Assembly (NCBI RefSeq): GCF_907164915.1
Contig: NC_061862.1
Location: 123,965,533-124,029,532 of the forward strand
From: Impatiens glandulifera
Lineage: Eukaryota > Streptophyta > Magnoliopsida > Ericales > Balsaminaceae
Length of the DNA: 64,000 bases
Direction of reading: 5' to 3'
Shown here piece after piece: positions 12,763 through 24,845 of this stretch. The notes under the pieces are model-generated. The model had not been told where the DNA came from. It was given only the letters and a program-made list of their open reading frames with translations, and did not search any database. Both the position numbers and the translations under genes were made by a program. Position 1 is the first letter of the stretch. Each line of letters opens with the position of its first letter.

Positions 12763-15700
12763 ATGGCGATGCTAGGAGATTCTTGGCCGATACGAGGAGC
12801 GCAACTCATTTTCGACGGAGAAGATTATGATTATTGGAGTGTTATGATGAAGACACTCCTAGTCTCACAAGATCTGTGGGATTTGGTGGAGAACGGACAC
12901 ATTGAAGATCAAGATGCCGCAGGATCATCAGATCGTTCATCCGATAAAAAGTTGAAGGAGAACAAAAAGAAAGATGCGAAGGCCTTATTTATTATTCAAC
13001 AAAGTATTTCTCGTAAGCTTTTTCCGAGAATAATAGGGGTTAATACATCGAAGGAAGCGTGGGATATATTGCAAAAGGAATTTGAAGGGAGCGATAAAAT
13101 GAAGACAGTGAAGCTCCTGACTCTCAAACGAGAGTTTCAAAATTTAAGGATGAAGGAGAAAGAAACTCTACAAGAGTACTTCTCAAGGGTGATCGAAGTT
13201 GTAAATCAAATCAAGTGTCTTGGCGATGACTTGACTGACAAAACGGTTTGTGAGAAGATCTTGATAAGTCTTTCTCCAAAGTATGACAATATGGTGGCCA
13301 TTATTGAAGAAATGAAAGACCTCTCGTCACTCAGTATTCACGATTTGATGGGTTCTCTTGAGATGCATGAACAACGGATGAAGCGACATACCGAAGCTTC
13401 CATCGAAAGTGCCTTTCAATCAAAAGTGAGTGTAAAAGAAGATTCTACTGAAAGCTCGAGTAAACGTCAATATTCTCGTGGCGGTGGAAGTTATGGAAGA
13501 GGTCGAGGGCGTGGCCGAGGGGGAGGTAGAAACTTCCATGATAACAAATTTTGTCATCATTGTAAAAGATCGGGTCACGTTGAAGAAGACTGTTATCATA
13601 AAGGTAAACCTCAATGTTTTAATTGCAAGAGGTTTGGTCATATGCAAAAGGATTGTCGAGATCAAAGAAGAGAGCAGGCCAATTATACCGAGGAGAAAAG
13701 GAATTGTGAAAGTGATGGAAGCACATTTTTTGCATGTCAAGCGGCTATTGGAAAAAATGATAACGAGTGGTATGTTGATAGTGGGTGCAGCAATCACATG
13801 ACCGGAGATGAGTCAATTTTTTGCAAAATTGACAAGAGTGACACAACTCGGATCACAATGGGTAATGGTGCTGTGGTGAAATCAAATGGAAGAGGTACGA
13901 TCGCAGTAGATTCAAAGAAAGGTAAATTGCTAATCCATGATGTGTTGTTTGTTCCGGATTTAGCTCAAAATTTGCTGAGTGTTGGGCAGCTTATGCAAAA
14001 TAATCATGCATTGTACTTCGATGATGATTATTGTAAAATTTTTGATAAGAAAAATAATAGAGAGTTGATTGCGGTTGTTAAGATGGAGAGGAATCGAAAT
14101 TTTCCTCTTAATCTTAAACCTGCAAGTTGTGCATCGATGAAGACCGATGTTGAAGATATGTCATGGTTGTGGCATAAACGGCTTGGGCATGTGAACTTTG
14201 AGAGCTTGAAATTGCTAAGCAAAAAAACTATGGTATATGGGTTGCCAAATATTGATGACAAGCATGATGTTTGCGAGGCATGTGCTCTTGGTAAAATCCA
14301 TCGAGAGACGTTTCCGAAAGAGAAAGCCTGGAGAGCAAAATCATTGTTGGAGCTCGTTCACACTGATATCTGTGGTCCGATGTCCAAAAACTCTCACGGA
14401 GGTAACATATATTTTATCACTTTTATCGACGATTTTACAAGAATGTGTTGGGTCTATTTTTTGAGGCAAAAATCAGAAGCACTTTCTGTTTTCAAGAAGT
14501 TTCAAAGAATGGCTGAGAGACAAAGTGGTAAAGTGATTAAAAGATTAAGAAGTGATAGAGGAGGAGAATACAACTCGAAGGAGTTCAAGAAATATTGTGA
14601 AGATATTGGTCTTGAAAGACAATTGACGACGAGTTATACGCCAGAACAAAATGGCGTTGCTGAGAGGAAGAATCGAACAATTGTCGAGATGGCAAGAACC
14701 ATGATGAATGCAAAGGGATTACCATTGACTTTTTGGGCCGAAGCAACCTATACAGCAGTTTATTTGTTGAATCGTTGTCCGACAAAGGCGGTTGAAAACA
14801 AGACACCATTCGAGGCATGGTCCGGGGGTAGAAAGCCGTCAGTCAATCACTTGAAAGTGTTCGGATCCATTTGCTATGCTCATATCCCGATGCAAATGAG
14901 AAATAAACTTGAAGATAAAGGTGAAAAATGTATATTCGTTGGCTATAGCACCAAGTCGAAGGGATATCGGCTTTTTCGCTTGAAGAAAAATAAGGTGATT
15001 GAAAGTCGGGATGTGATCTTTAATGAAAAAGAACAATGGGATTGGAAAGAGAAAGGTGTTGAGGATGTACAGATGCCGGTTTTTGAAGAAGATCGGAGGG
15101 AGTCATCTAGACAAGTCAATGAAAGTGGTTATGAAGAAAGTGAGCATCAACAATCTCCGACAACACAACCCGGGGCGAGTTCATCCATTCCGATCCGTAC
15201 TCCGGTAAAAATGAAAAATTTGAATGACATATATGCTCGATGTAGTTTCTGTGTTGTAGAACCTGAAAGCTTTGAACAAGCTATTCGAGAGGAGATTTGG
15301 GTTAAAGCAATGGAAGAAGAAATCAACATGATCGAAAAAAATGAAACTTGGGAGTTAGTAGAGAAGCCGAAAGAAAAAGATGTGATTGGGTTGAAATGGA
15401 TTTACAAGACGAAAATGAGTCCTGATGGTTCGGTTAAAAAATGCAAGGCAAGATTGGTGGCAAAAGGGTATTCTCAACAACCTGGAATCGACTATCATGA
15501 GACATTTGCACCGGTTGCGAGACACGAAACAATAAGGATGTTGATTGCATTAGCCGCTCACAAAGGATGGAAGCTTTATCAACTTGATGTGAAATCTGCA
15601 TTCTTGAATGGAGTATTGAAAGAAGAGGTATATGTGGTACAACCACAAGGCTTCAATGTTGAAGGAGAAGAAGAAAAAGTATACAAGTTGAAGAAAGCGT

Positions 15701-16809
15701 TGTACGGATTGAAGCAAGCACCTCGTGCTTGGTATGGAAATATCGATGAGTATTTCTCTAAAGGAGGATTTTTTAGGAGTCCTAGCGAGCCGACACTCTA
15801 CATCAAGCATGGTGAATCCGGTATGCTCATAGTCTCTCTTTATGTTGATGACTTGATTTTTACTGGAAATGATGAAAACATGATTAATGAGTTCAAAACT
15901 GATATGATGAAGAAATATGAGATGAATGATTTAGGTTTGTTACATTATTTCTTGGGTATTGAGATTGATCAAAATGATGGAGGTGTATTTATTTGTCAAA
16001 ATAAGTATGCCCAAAGCATTCATTCAAAATTTAAAATGGAGAATTGTAATCCCGTGATGACTCCATTGGTAGTAAATGAGAAGTTGGTGAAAGATGATGG
16101 TAGTGGTGATGCTGATGCGATACAATATAGAAGTCTGGTTGGGAGTTTGTTGTACCTTACGATTACAAGACCCGATATCATGTATGCTACGGGTTTATTA
16201 TCTCGGTTTATGCACCGACCAAGCAAAATTCATCTTGGAGTTGCAAAGAGAGTGTTGCGATACATTAAAGGGACTATGGAGTATGGTCTCATGTTTGAAA
16301 AAAATGATAGTGAAGATATTGAGTTGTTTGGGTTCTGTGATAGCGATTGGGCTGGAAGCATGGATGACATGAAGAGTACATCCGGGTATTGTTATTCACT
16401 AGGTTCAGGTATTTTTTCATGGGCCTCGAAAAAGCAAGAGAGAGTTGCACATTCCTCCGCCGAAGCCGAATACGTATCGGCAAACGAAGCAACCAAACAA
16501 GTGGTTTGGCTAAGGAAGATTTTAGAAGACATGGGGGAGAAACAAGATATGGCTACAGTTCTCTTTTGCGATAGCAAATCGGCAATTGCTATGTCGAAAA
16601 ATGCGGTATTTCATAGTCGAACAAAACACATCAACCTTAAACATCACTACATTCGTGAAGCAGTGGATGATGAAGAAGTAATGATCAAGCACGTAAAGAC
16701 TGGAGATCAACTTGCAGATATCTTCACTAAAGCACTTCCTTTAAACAAATTCGTCTACTTGCGAGATTTGTTAGGCATGACCAACAAAAACATTAAGGGG
16801 GAGTGTTGA
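12763..16809 (+). CDS. Copia-1 gag-pol polyprotein, 1,348 aa, intact
   Basis: One uninterrupted frame. The start is ATG 12763; the frame stays open upstream through the primer-binding site but has no earlier ATG. In order: UBN2-type gag (about residues 20-200), a Gly/Arg stretch, two CCHC knuckles ([14 protein letters not shown] and [14 protein letters not shown]), aspartic protease with [10 protein letters not shown] near residue 340, the GAG-pre-integrase zinc region, integrase with Asp in HTDICGP, Asp in RSDRGGEY and Glu in [10 protein letters not shown], reverse transcriptase with YVDD near residue 1030, and RNase H with CDSDWAGS and the SSAEAEY motif. All catalytic residues are present. 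The TGA stop lies inside the 3' LTR. Gag and pol share one frame, as is usual for plant Copia, so proteolysis must separate the products. Confidence 0.95.
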   Translation: MAMLGDSWPIRGAQLIFDGEDYDYWSVMMKTLLVSQDLWDLVENGHIEDQDAAGSSDRSSDKKLKENKKKDAKALFIIQQSISRKLFPRIIGVNTSKEAWDILQKEFEGSDKMKTVKLLTLKREFQNLRMKEKETLQEYFSRVIEVVNQIKCLGDDLTDKTVCEKILISLSPKYDNMVAIIEEMKDLSSLSIHDLMGSLEMHEQRMKRHTEASIESAFQSKVSVKEDSTESSSKRQYSRGGGSYGRGRGRGRGGGRNFHDNKFCHHCKRSGHVEEDCYHKGKPQCFNCKRFGHMQKDCRDQRREQANYTEEKRNCESDGSTFFACQAAIGKNDNEWYVDSGCSNHMTGDESIFCKIDKSDTTRITMGNGAVVKSNGRGTIAVDSKKGKLLIHDVLFVPDLAQNLLSVGQLMQNNHALYFDDDYCKIFDKKNNRELIAVVKMERNRNFPLNLKPASCASMKTDVEDMSWLWHKRLGHVNFESLKLLSKKTMVYGLPNIDDKHDVCEACALGKIHRETFPKEKAWRAKSLLELVHTDICGPMSKNSHGGNIYFITFIDDFTRMCWVYFLRQKSEALSVFKKFQRMAERQSGKVIKRLRSDRGGEYNSKEFKKYCEDIGLERQLTTSYTPEQNGVAERKNRTIVEMARTMMNAKGLPLTFWAEATYTAVYLLNRCPTKAVENKTPFEAWSGGRKPSVNHLKVFGSICYAHIPMQMRNKLEDKGEKCIFVGYSTKSKGYRLFRLKKNKVIESRDVIFNEKEQWDWKEKGVEDVQMPVFEEDRRESSRQVNESGYEESEHQQSPTTQPGASSSIPIRTPVKMKNLNDIYARCSFCVVEPESFEQAIREEIWVKAMEEEINMIEKNETWELVEKPKEKDVIGLKWIYKTKMSPDGSVKKCKARLVAKGYSQQPGIDYHETFAPVARHETIRMLIALAAHKGWKLYQLDVKSAFLNGVLKEEVYVVQPQGFNVEGEEEKVYKLKKALYGLKQAPRAWYGNIDEYFSKGGFFRSPSEPTLYIKHGESGMLIVSLYVDDLIFTGNDENMINEFKTDMMKKYEMNDLGLLHYFLGIEIDQNDGGVFICQNKYAQSIHSKFKMENCNPVMTPLVVNEKLVKDDGSGDADAIQYRSLVGSLLYLTITRPDIMYATGLLSRFMHRPSKIHLGVAKRVLRYIKGTMEYGLMFEKNDSEDIELFGFCDSDWAGSMDDMKSTSGYCYSLGSGIFSWASKKQERVAHSSAEAEYVSANEATKQVVWLRKILEDMGEKQDMATVLFCDSKSAIAMSKNAVFHSRTKHINLKHHYIREAVDDEEVMIKHVKTGDQLADIFTKALPLNKFVYLRDLLGMTNKNIKGEC
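16790..16803 (+). promoter_or_regulatory. Copia-1 polypurine tract
   Basis: A purine-rich run ending AAGGGGGAG lies directly against the 3' LTR, the expected plus-strand primer. It doubles as coding sequence for the end of the polyprotein. Confidence 0.8.
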
Positions 16810-17032
16810 AATTAATGTTTTTAATTAAAATAAATATTTTTAATTAATTATGGTATTGATTAGGATAATATTGGGGGTTATAAGTTACAATATTTAATTC
16901 TAAGATAACGAAAAGATTTTTATTTTTATTATATATTTACCTTGTAATGGGATGATGGAGATCACAACAAAATAATAAAATTTCATTTTCCTTTTGTAAC
17001 TTTCGTTCCTTATTTTTCTCTTCAACCCAACA
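16804..17032 (+). repeat. Copia-1 3' LTR
   Basis: 229 bp, apparently identical to the 5' LTR. Its first six bases contain the last codon and stop of the polyprotein. Confidence 0.93.
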
Positions 17033-18965
17033 TTAACTTCTTATAACTTTAAATTGCGTGTTAGTTTAATGTGGACGATAAACAACTTTCCTGTTTATGC
17101 AAAATTTTCTAGATGGAGTACGAAGGGAAAATTGGCATGCCCATCTTGTAATAAGAATACTTTTTCCATGAGATTGACAAATAGTAATAAAGAGTGTTAC
17201 ATGTGTCATTGACGATTTCTCGCACCAAATCATAAATTTCGTAGACAAAAGGAATTGTTCGATGACACTATCGAATCGAGAAGTGTGCCTCAATTATTAT
17301 CGGGACGTGAGATTCTTATACAAGTAAGTGATTTGAAAGATAGAGTTCTCATTCGAGATCCCACTAGAAAGGATATTATTAATTATCAAATCGGGATGAC
17401 AATTGGAATAAGATGAGTATTTTTTTTGAATTACCTTTTTGGAAAGATTTATTGCTGAGACATAATTTAGACGTGATACATATTGAAAAAATATATGTGA
17501 TAGTGTTTTTGGAACCATCATGGATCTAAAAGGAAAGACCAAAGATAATTTAAAAGCACGTCAATATTTGAAGCTCATGAATATATGTCATCATTTACAT
17601 GCAACAATTGATGTGAGGGGTGTTCTTCAATATCCAGCCGGCCTTTATATATTGTCTAATGAAAAAATTGAAGTTGTGCCAATTTGTAAAAGACATAAGA
17701 ATTCCAAAAGAATTTTGCTCGAACATTGGAGAATGTATAAATGTCAAGGATTTAAAGATTTCTGGATTAAAAAGTCAAGATTGCCATATTTTACTAGAGT
17801 ATCTTATTCCGCTAGCGAGACGTGGTTTACTTGAGGATGAGGTATATGAAGCTATTGTGGGCCTTTCAAAATTCTTTCAGAAGTTGTGATCAAAATCACT
17901 ATTGAAAGCTGACTTAGAACAACTTCACAATGATATTGTTGTAACACTGTGCAAGTTAGACAAAATATTTTTGCCCGGATTTTTTTGTCATTATGATATA
18001 TTTGCCTGTTCATTTAGCAATGGAGACTTTGATTGGAGGAACGGTTCAATATAGATGGATGTATCATATAGAACAATATATGAGAACTTTAAAATAATAT
18101 GTTCGAAATAAATATCATCTTGAAGTATCAATTAGTGAGAGTTATCTGGTAAATGAAAGTATCAACTTGTGTGCTACGTATTTTCAAGATTCCTCGATGC
18201 ACATGTCACCCCAACCACCGAGTTCTCTTGCCATATTATCATCTGTTGAAGAATTATCATCAGGGAGAACATACATTTACGAATCAGATAAATGAGAATT
18301 GGCTCATTCATATGTGTTAAAAAATTGTGAAGAAGCGGAGCCATTTATTGGTATGAATGTTCTCAAGTTTTTTTATATGTATGAATGTGATCAAAAAATT
18401 GATTATGTGTTTAATATGCAGCGAGTATATCCAAGAATACTCAAATGGTCGATGTGATGAATTATATAACACATGGTTCAAAAATAGAGTTCAACAACTT
18501 TCTGATAAAAGCGAAAGAAGTTTAGAACTACAAATGTTAGGAATCGGTCCCACACAATATGCGTCAACTTTTATTTGGTGTAAAGTAAATGGATATAAAT
18601 TCACCACTAGAAGACATGACCTTGGATTGAAGACTTAGAATAGTGGAATACTCGTGATTGGTTGTCATGGAACGGAAACACGAAATTATTATGGTGTACT
18701 TACAAATATAATTGAAATGCAATAACTTAGTGGTAAACGAATTGTTGTATTTAAGTGTATTTGGTATGATGTGCAATCCAGAACTACACGACTTCATATT
18801 GATAAATACTGATTTGTTAGCCTAAATTTTCAACGAAAGTCTCAATATAAAAAATGAGCCATTTATATTAGCAACTCAAGAAAAACAAATATATTATGCC
18901 CAAGACATTGGTAATAAACTGGGTTGGGATATTGTAACAAAGACAAATTTCAAACAATCAAATGT
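17033..18965 (+). pseudogene. tnp2 CACTA transposase, downstream part with DUF4218 and DUF4216 remnants
   Basis: This resumes the gene broken at 12504. Recognisable pieces are SLMWTINNFPVY, WSTKGKLACPSCN with conserved Cys, a broken zinc-like CYMCH, then the tnp2 tail (KSQDCHILLEYLIPLA near 17780). About 17890-18330 resembles DUF4218 (LPVHLAMETLIGG, then YRWMYHIEQYM). About 18570-18950 resembles DUF4216 (RNYYGVL, then VVFKCIWYDV). Several stops and frame changes separate these blocks and some breaks may be introns. Tnp2 followed by DUF4218/DUF4216 regions is the known layout of plant CACTA transposases. Confidence 0.75.
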
Positions 18966-19034
18966 ATGATATTACTATTGTTCACTTTTCTTCATTATTC
19001 TTCGCTATTGTTTAGATGTTGATGTTAAATATTT

Positions 19035-20660
19035 CTTTCAGGTATAAATGACACCTTCAAAGAGTTTTCAGTCTGGATTTTTGCAATAACAACTCAATTC
19101 CCTTAGAAAGAAAAAAGGAATTTCGGTGACTCTTCATCACATACTCGAGTGGAGGATATCCCTAAGGAGCAAAAACTTGTAGAGCCTACACGACCGTCCA
19201 TTGATGATGATGTGGAAAATCTAGATGAACCCACACAATTGACAGATGAAGAACACATACATAGTCTTCAAGTTCCCATAGAAGGTGAGGTAGCAACAAA
19301 ACTTTGAATTGGCCAAATTGACAGCTAATGGAGAAAAGGTGCATGTCACATTAGCCCAATTAAAAGAAAGTCGTGCTGCAAAAATAGGGGCATGTGGAGT
19401 CGGCATTTGGGGGCCATTGTTCGAGAGATTAATATTATTCCACATTGCACGGTCCATTGGCGCCACCTCACCCCCACCACCTTAGATACTCTATGGCAAT
19501 ATGTTATCGTAAGTTACTCGTTTTTAATACATTTCTATTTGAAATTAATCATTTTTTTAAAACGTTTTATTTTAGGATAAATTTGATTCAGATGATATTG
19601 AGAGTTATCAAGACGACGCCTTGAGACATATGAAGACGAGGTGAGAGGATTGTAGGTACGACATAAATCTCACTAAAATAAGGAAGCACAAAGGAAATGT
19701 GGAAGCAATCAGGGAGGATAAGCCTGATGAAATGACCTAACAAGATTGTGAGTGACTTCTTGAAAACCATTACCTTACCAATAAATTTCAGGTTCTTCTT
19801 TCATATTTTGAATTTAATATAACATTTAGAATATAACATTATATATTAATTGCATAAACGAAGTGCTACCATAGAAAACAAAAAAATCAAAATATGCACA
19901 TCGTTCTGGTAGCATATCTTTTACACAGCTGCAACGAGAAATGGTAAGACTTATTTTTTAACTTTGTTTTCAAATGAATTAAAATTTAACTTACATTCTC
20001 AGGAAGTTCAAGAAGGATAAATTCCAACCTATGAAGATTTCTTTTTGGCGACTAGGACCAAAAAGGATAAAACTATTGATCTGCACATACTGGAGAAAAT
20101 GGTAAATATATAAATTATGTTTACTTTATATTTTTTCTATTATTGGTATTAACATATTTTGTTGTAGAATGAATTAATATATTTGCGAGTTGAACGTCCC
20201 GACATTTCTGATGTCGATTTGGTTGAAGGATTTTTTGGTTCTCAAGACAAGGGAAATATTGTAGGAATGGGATATGTTTTAGCTTCCCTAGTTAGAGGGC
20301 CTGCAATGTCCAAAAAAGAATTACGTCGAGAGGATATGACATTGCAAAGAAGACTCGATGATATGGAAAATAGGGTTCAGACTCAAATGGAAGATATAAT
20401 AGAAGATAGATTGAGGATGGAGAAGGCTTAAATGAAAGCTAAAACGGAAGAGAATTTGAGGATGGAGAGAGCCGAGATGATGCGTTTTATGTCAAAGTTT
20501 ATGTCAAACGGTGCATCAATAGATCCTACATTATTTGCCTAGTTTACTAATATTGGCGGTCAATCATCGGGTCAAGGGTCATCAATAGCAATTCTACCCG
20601 TGCAATCCCAACAACAAGACGACGATAATTCTGGGGAAGACACGAATTATGTAAGAACTT
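19035..20660 (+). pseudogene. CACTA second gene, Ptta/En-Spm family
   Basis: Fragments in several frames fit the plant Ptta/En-Spm (Transposase_24) family that accompanies tnp2: a VHWRHLTPTTLDTLWQYV block at about 19455-19510, an NLTKIRKHKGN block near 19665-19695, and YEDFFLATRTKKD near 20025. The longest clean frame (20183-20431) reads ELIYLRVERPDISDVDL and continues into a charged, coiled-coil-like tail rich in Arg, Glu and Met. Multiple stops plus intron-like AT-rich gaps mean it is decayed. Members of this family bind the subterminal repeats of their own element. Confidence 0.65.
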
Positions 20661-20924
20661 TTGTTGTAATTTTGGTTAGATTTTAAATGTTGGTGTAATA
20701 CTACTTTGATTTTAAATGTTGGTGTTTGTGTTAAGAACTTCTTTTGTTATGATCTTGGTAATATTTTGGTTGTGTGTTTTTTTAATAACATTGGTTATGA
20801 TGATTTTGGTTCAATTGAGTATTTAGTCTTTATGATTTAATTATGGTTGTAGTTAAATTTTTTATTTTATAGGTATGGTAATATTATTAAATTTAATATT
20901 TTTATTTATATTAGCATGTAACGA
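20661..20924. other. CACTA 3' untranslated stretch
   Basis: T-rich, non-coding DNA between the second gene and the right subterminal repeats. Nothing else is recognisable. Confidence 0.5.
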
Positions 20925-21344
20925 TTGATTATTGGATCAATCACAGTTTCTATGTAGTCTATGGCGATTGGTTATTAAACCAATCACAGTTTTCTAATGA
21001 GTCTATAGCGATTAGTGTTTATACTAATCGTTATAGACTCATTAGGAAACTGCGATTGGTGTTTATACTAATCGTTATAGACTCATTAGGAAACTACGAT
21101 TGGTTTAATATAACCAATCGCCATAGACTACATGGAAACTACGATTAGTTTAATAACCAATCGCTATAAGTCTATAGCGATTGGTCATCTACCAATCGTC
21201 GTTGTCAATTAAGGCACCAATGAGAAGACTTTTTCCAATTGAAGGCGATTAGTTTATGACCAATCGTTATGGGCCTATAACGATTTGTTTGGAGGTTAAT
21301 AACGATTGATTTACCAATTGCTATAAGGTCTTTTTTTACTACTG
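20925..21344. repeat. CACTA right subterminal repeat zone
   Basis: Dense copies of GCGATTGGT, ACCAATCGC, GCGATTAGT and ACTAATCG in both orientations, several within repeated TATAGACTCATTAGGAAACT blocks at about 21000-21095. It ends with the terminal inverted repeat at 21344. Confidence 0.75.
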
Positions 21345-21461
21345 GGATAGTTTTGATATTTAAATAGATAAAATTATTTATTAGATGGTTGATATGATGT
21401 TTGAGTTTTGGAATAAAAACTAGGTTTTATCCTAATAACTCATTCATCAAACAAGCCCTTA

Positions 21462-24400
21462 GTGATCTCCTTGGACACGGACCGCTCCCACAGGGTGAGT
21501 TGGCGATTCGTGTGTGGTTGGGATTCGTGTGTGGTTGGCCGCTCCTCTGCGTTGATGCTCACTTGGCCTCCGTCTACGTTTGGCTCGCCCGATCGGCTCT
21601 CCGTTTCAGGCTCTCCACGATGATAGTCGTCAAATTTTCAACGGCATTTTTTTAATCCTGCAAATCAAATACAAAAATAATTATTTCCACAAGCATAATT
21701 CATCGTGTTTATTTATTTATAATCACTTTTGTTTATTTAACATTGTTCCACGTTTAATAATTAATTTGGAATCTCACTTATACGATGTGGATTCAAAATT
21801 AACTATTAACTTTAACTAGATGCAATTAGCCTTTGTAGAAATATTTTTTTTTAATTCAGGAGCAAGTACTTACACATTTAAATGAATTAGGTCTAAAGAG
21901 TTATGTATGTATATTTAAAAGTAGAAAATATAACTTATATAATCCATCATATTGACATGATCCAATACAAGAAATAATACTAGTACTTCAAATTGGTAGT
22001 TTAAAATTTGATATAATTAAATATGTATTCCTGTTAGAAAGATATTTTAATTAGTCGCGAATGTCAAATTTATATAAGAAAAAAACTTTCAACGAACATT
22101 TGTTTACGAGAACAAGTTGAAGACAAACTTTTAATAGGGTTAATACAATAAAGTCCGTTCTTAAGTAAGTTCTCGATAAGCATCTTCTTCGTATCCCAAT
22201 CTTTAATAAGACAAAATTCGAATGGAATTCAATCAAGATATTATTATAAGATGAAAATTTTGCAAGACTGATCATACTTTTACTAATATCTGAAATGTGT
22301 ACGCAGAGAGATTTTGGTTGATTTGAAACTTTAGTGGTGCTAATATTATAAATATTTAGAATCTTACTGTTTTAAATTTTAATAGTTTGAGTACTTAAAT
22401 AAAGAGTATATAAGTGATAATAATTAAAGTCAAAAGTGATATGGTTAGTAGCACCTAAATTAGGGCACCAAATTGTATATGCAATGGGGGTGTAATTCAT
22501 ATTTTAGTAAATTTATAAAAATATTATATAGAGTGCACTTGAGAACCATATGTGCTAATATACTACCCAGGTGAATTATAAAAACAATTTTTACAGTAAT
22601 GACTAATTTTCTAGAAAAAAAATACATTGCAGACAATTATTACATCATGAACCATTGATAGAATTGTTAGACTATAATAGGAAAATGGAAGAGGGGTGAA
22701 TTTATTGAAATGATTAATTATTGGTCCATCTTGTTAAACATCAAAAAATTTACTAGAATAACTAAACATAACAAAATTACTCGACTAAGAAGCAAATGTT
22801 GCTGAATTCATACAGTAAGAACGATTATCTCAATTCCTTTGATCAATATGTTAGTGTGTTTTTGATTTAAATTAATTTTTTTTATCATTTATTTTTTTTA
22901 AAAGAATTTGGAAGGAATTTTTAGATTTCCCTTTGCCTTTTCTTGAAAATCAAAACATCTCTGATAAGAATAAATTTTGATCTTTAGTAGTTTTGTCTAT
23001 TAAACTTTACGTTTTTCGTAATTGGTGACAATCACATTTATGATCCCCGCTTAAACTCAAAACGCTTTCAGATGTAATCGAATATTTGACATTTTGGTTT
23101 CTTAAGTTGACTCTTACCATTAATTACTTTGGTGAGATTAAAAATTATTAAAGAAATAATTTTTTTTTCGTTATTGTTTGTAGAGCTGATATTATACTTC
23201 CATAGAAAGATTTTTTTTAATAGTATTTTTACTTATCAAACTCTAATATCAAGTTTGATTTTAGTATTGATTGTAAAACATAAATAAGAATTATATGATG
23301 GAGTTTATTATGAGGAGGATTAAATTACTTTGATTTATTACACTGATAATATTTACAATGATTTTATAAAATAATTAATTAATAATTTCTAACTAATACG
23401 AGATTATATTATATTATTATTTTAGGACATTTTTAATAAAAAAAATTATGTCACTTTTTAAAAAAACAAAAATTAATATGAAATAATAAAATAAATTTAA
23501 ATTTAATAATTAAGGGGTTAAGTTTCTTAATTTTAATTTGGATTTGAATTGTGATAACGTTTTATCACTAGCCATGAGTCTAAACACAAATTTTAATTTT
23601 TATTGACTCTTTTAATATTTGATAGAAAATTTCCAACTCCTACGCTATAAGAAAATAAAGTTGGAATTGCATTAAGTTAAGTTGCAACTTAATTTGCATA
23701 AAAAAATTCGATTTCCATGTATCCCTTGTAACAAAATTTGTCAACTTTGTAGAAATTCAATTCAATTCCGAAGTTGTAAAATGTACCACACAAATTGAAA
23801 CATATTTTGCATTAACATTTACATCTAGAAATTAACCATTTCAAACATGAAATATTTTTTGAAAGCCAAAATCTATTTAATTTAAAATTTTGCAACTTTA
23901 TTTAGAATTTATAGTTTAAATTCTAAGTATTTAAATACTTCCAATTATTTTGTAATCCATTTGTGTATGGTTTCAAAATTTTTATTTTTTAAAAAAAAAG
24001 AAAAAGTTTTGAGTCTCATAATATAACGAAAAAATAATAAACATCTAAAATATAAAATTTATTTCAATTTATAACGACTCAACAATTAACCACCTAATTA
24101 ACATTTTTTCATCTTATTCCGCAACCTATATTATATCATGTAATTTATTTTTTCTAATGTTTTTTCAATACCTTGTTTATGTCTTACTTGAGACTTATAT
24201 TGTAACATATAAGACAATACCATTTTTTAAGTTTGCCACATTTTTTCAACAATTTGACCAGCATAGTTAACAATTGACAATTAGTTCCTTCTTTTTTATT
24301 TGCACTTGTAACCTCATGAAAAAAACCTCTTCAATTTCTATGATAAAGTTTGAAGTTCGAGTGTTTTAACATCGGTTTACATGTCAGAAGTATTTTTTTT

Positions 24401-24659
24401 AAATAAAATATTATTTTAAAAGATTTTAAAAAATACCAATTTTTTTAAAATTAATTAAAAATAATTAATTTAGATTCAAATTTTAATAATCCATGAATTT
24501 TAAGACAATGGATTTCTAAAAAAATCAAATTCTTAAAAACTCTAACTTTATCGGCCCTAGGTTTGAGAATTCTTGGTCGAGGTCGAGATTCCACAGCCAT
24601 AGGTTTGACCTCTCAGTCCTGGATGGATGTCATCGATCATAGATTCGGGAGTTCTCGGT
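21462..24659. other. AT-rich intergenic DNA, no gene seen
   Basis: Long AT-rich sequence without coding motifs or paired repeats. The 84-codon frame at 21401-21655 shows no recognisable domain; its more GC-rich part is at about 21470-21620. Confidence 0.55.
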
Positions 24660-24845
24660 CTTAGGTCTAAACTCTCGGTCGGATGTAAAAATTCTTCGTC
24701 GGACCTCTCGGTCCTAGTTAAAGAACATCGATCGGACCTCTCAGTCATCGATGAAGAACATCGGTCGGACCTATTGGTCTTGACTAACAAGCCTCGGTCG
24801 GACATATTGAGCTCAGGTTAAGTTTCTTAGTCGGACTTACCGGTC
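24660..24845. repeat. 33-bp minisatellite with CGGTCGGAC core
   Basis: About five units of 32-33 bp share CGGTCGGACCT followed by a CGGTC-like word and a more variable tail. The locus is clearly richer in GC than its surroundings. Because the period is a multiple of three, both strands stay open here and encode an 11-residue repeat (for example HRSDLSV plus four residues), but I see no sign that it is a gene. Confidence 0.7.

Larger units (their letters stand above)
12500..17037 (+). mobile_element. Intact Ty1/Copia retrotransposon (Copia-1)
   Basis: LTRs of 229 bp (12505-12733 and 16804-17032) look identical by eye, begin TGTTG and end CAACA. The 5-bp duplication TTAAC flanks both sides (12500-12504 and 17033-17037). 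A primer-binding site and a purine tract are in place, and one uninterrupted gag-pol frame fills the interior. Everything needed for autonomous movement is visible, and the identical LTRs indicate a very recent insertion, into the CACTA transposase gene. Confidence 0.95.
10320..21344. mobile_element. CACTA (En/Spm) element, disrupted
   Basis: The left end begins CACTAATTAACGAGC at 10320. The right end, inverted from 21344, begins CAGTAGTAAAAAAAG. Both continue into TATAGC(G/A)ATTGG. Multiple inverted copies of GCGATTGGT lie near both ends, the subterminal repeats typical of CACTA elements. Inside are a tnp2-type transposase and a Ptta/En-Spm-type second gene, both decayed. The element is further broken by a Copia insertion at 12505-17032. 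I do not see a clean 3-bp TSD (GAG versus GGA). Confidence 0.8.
9588..21461. mobile_element. Tourist-like MITE split by the CACTA element
   Basis: The left end GGGCTTGTTTGA (from 9591) is matched by its inverted copy ending at 21458, and both are flanked by TTA (9588-9590 and 21459-21461), the PIF/Harbinger target triplet. The left part (9591-10319) and right part (21345-21458) would be one MITE opened by the 11-kb CACTA insertion. The left part is unusually long and may itself contain another small insertion (about 9745-10230, with CCATCTCCAA-type ends). The assignment rests on short terminal identity. Confidence 0.5.

Noticed and set aside
15147..16710. Multiple 60-90 codon ORFs on both strands within Copia-1
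   Set aside because: Out-of-frame shadows of the intact polyprotein.
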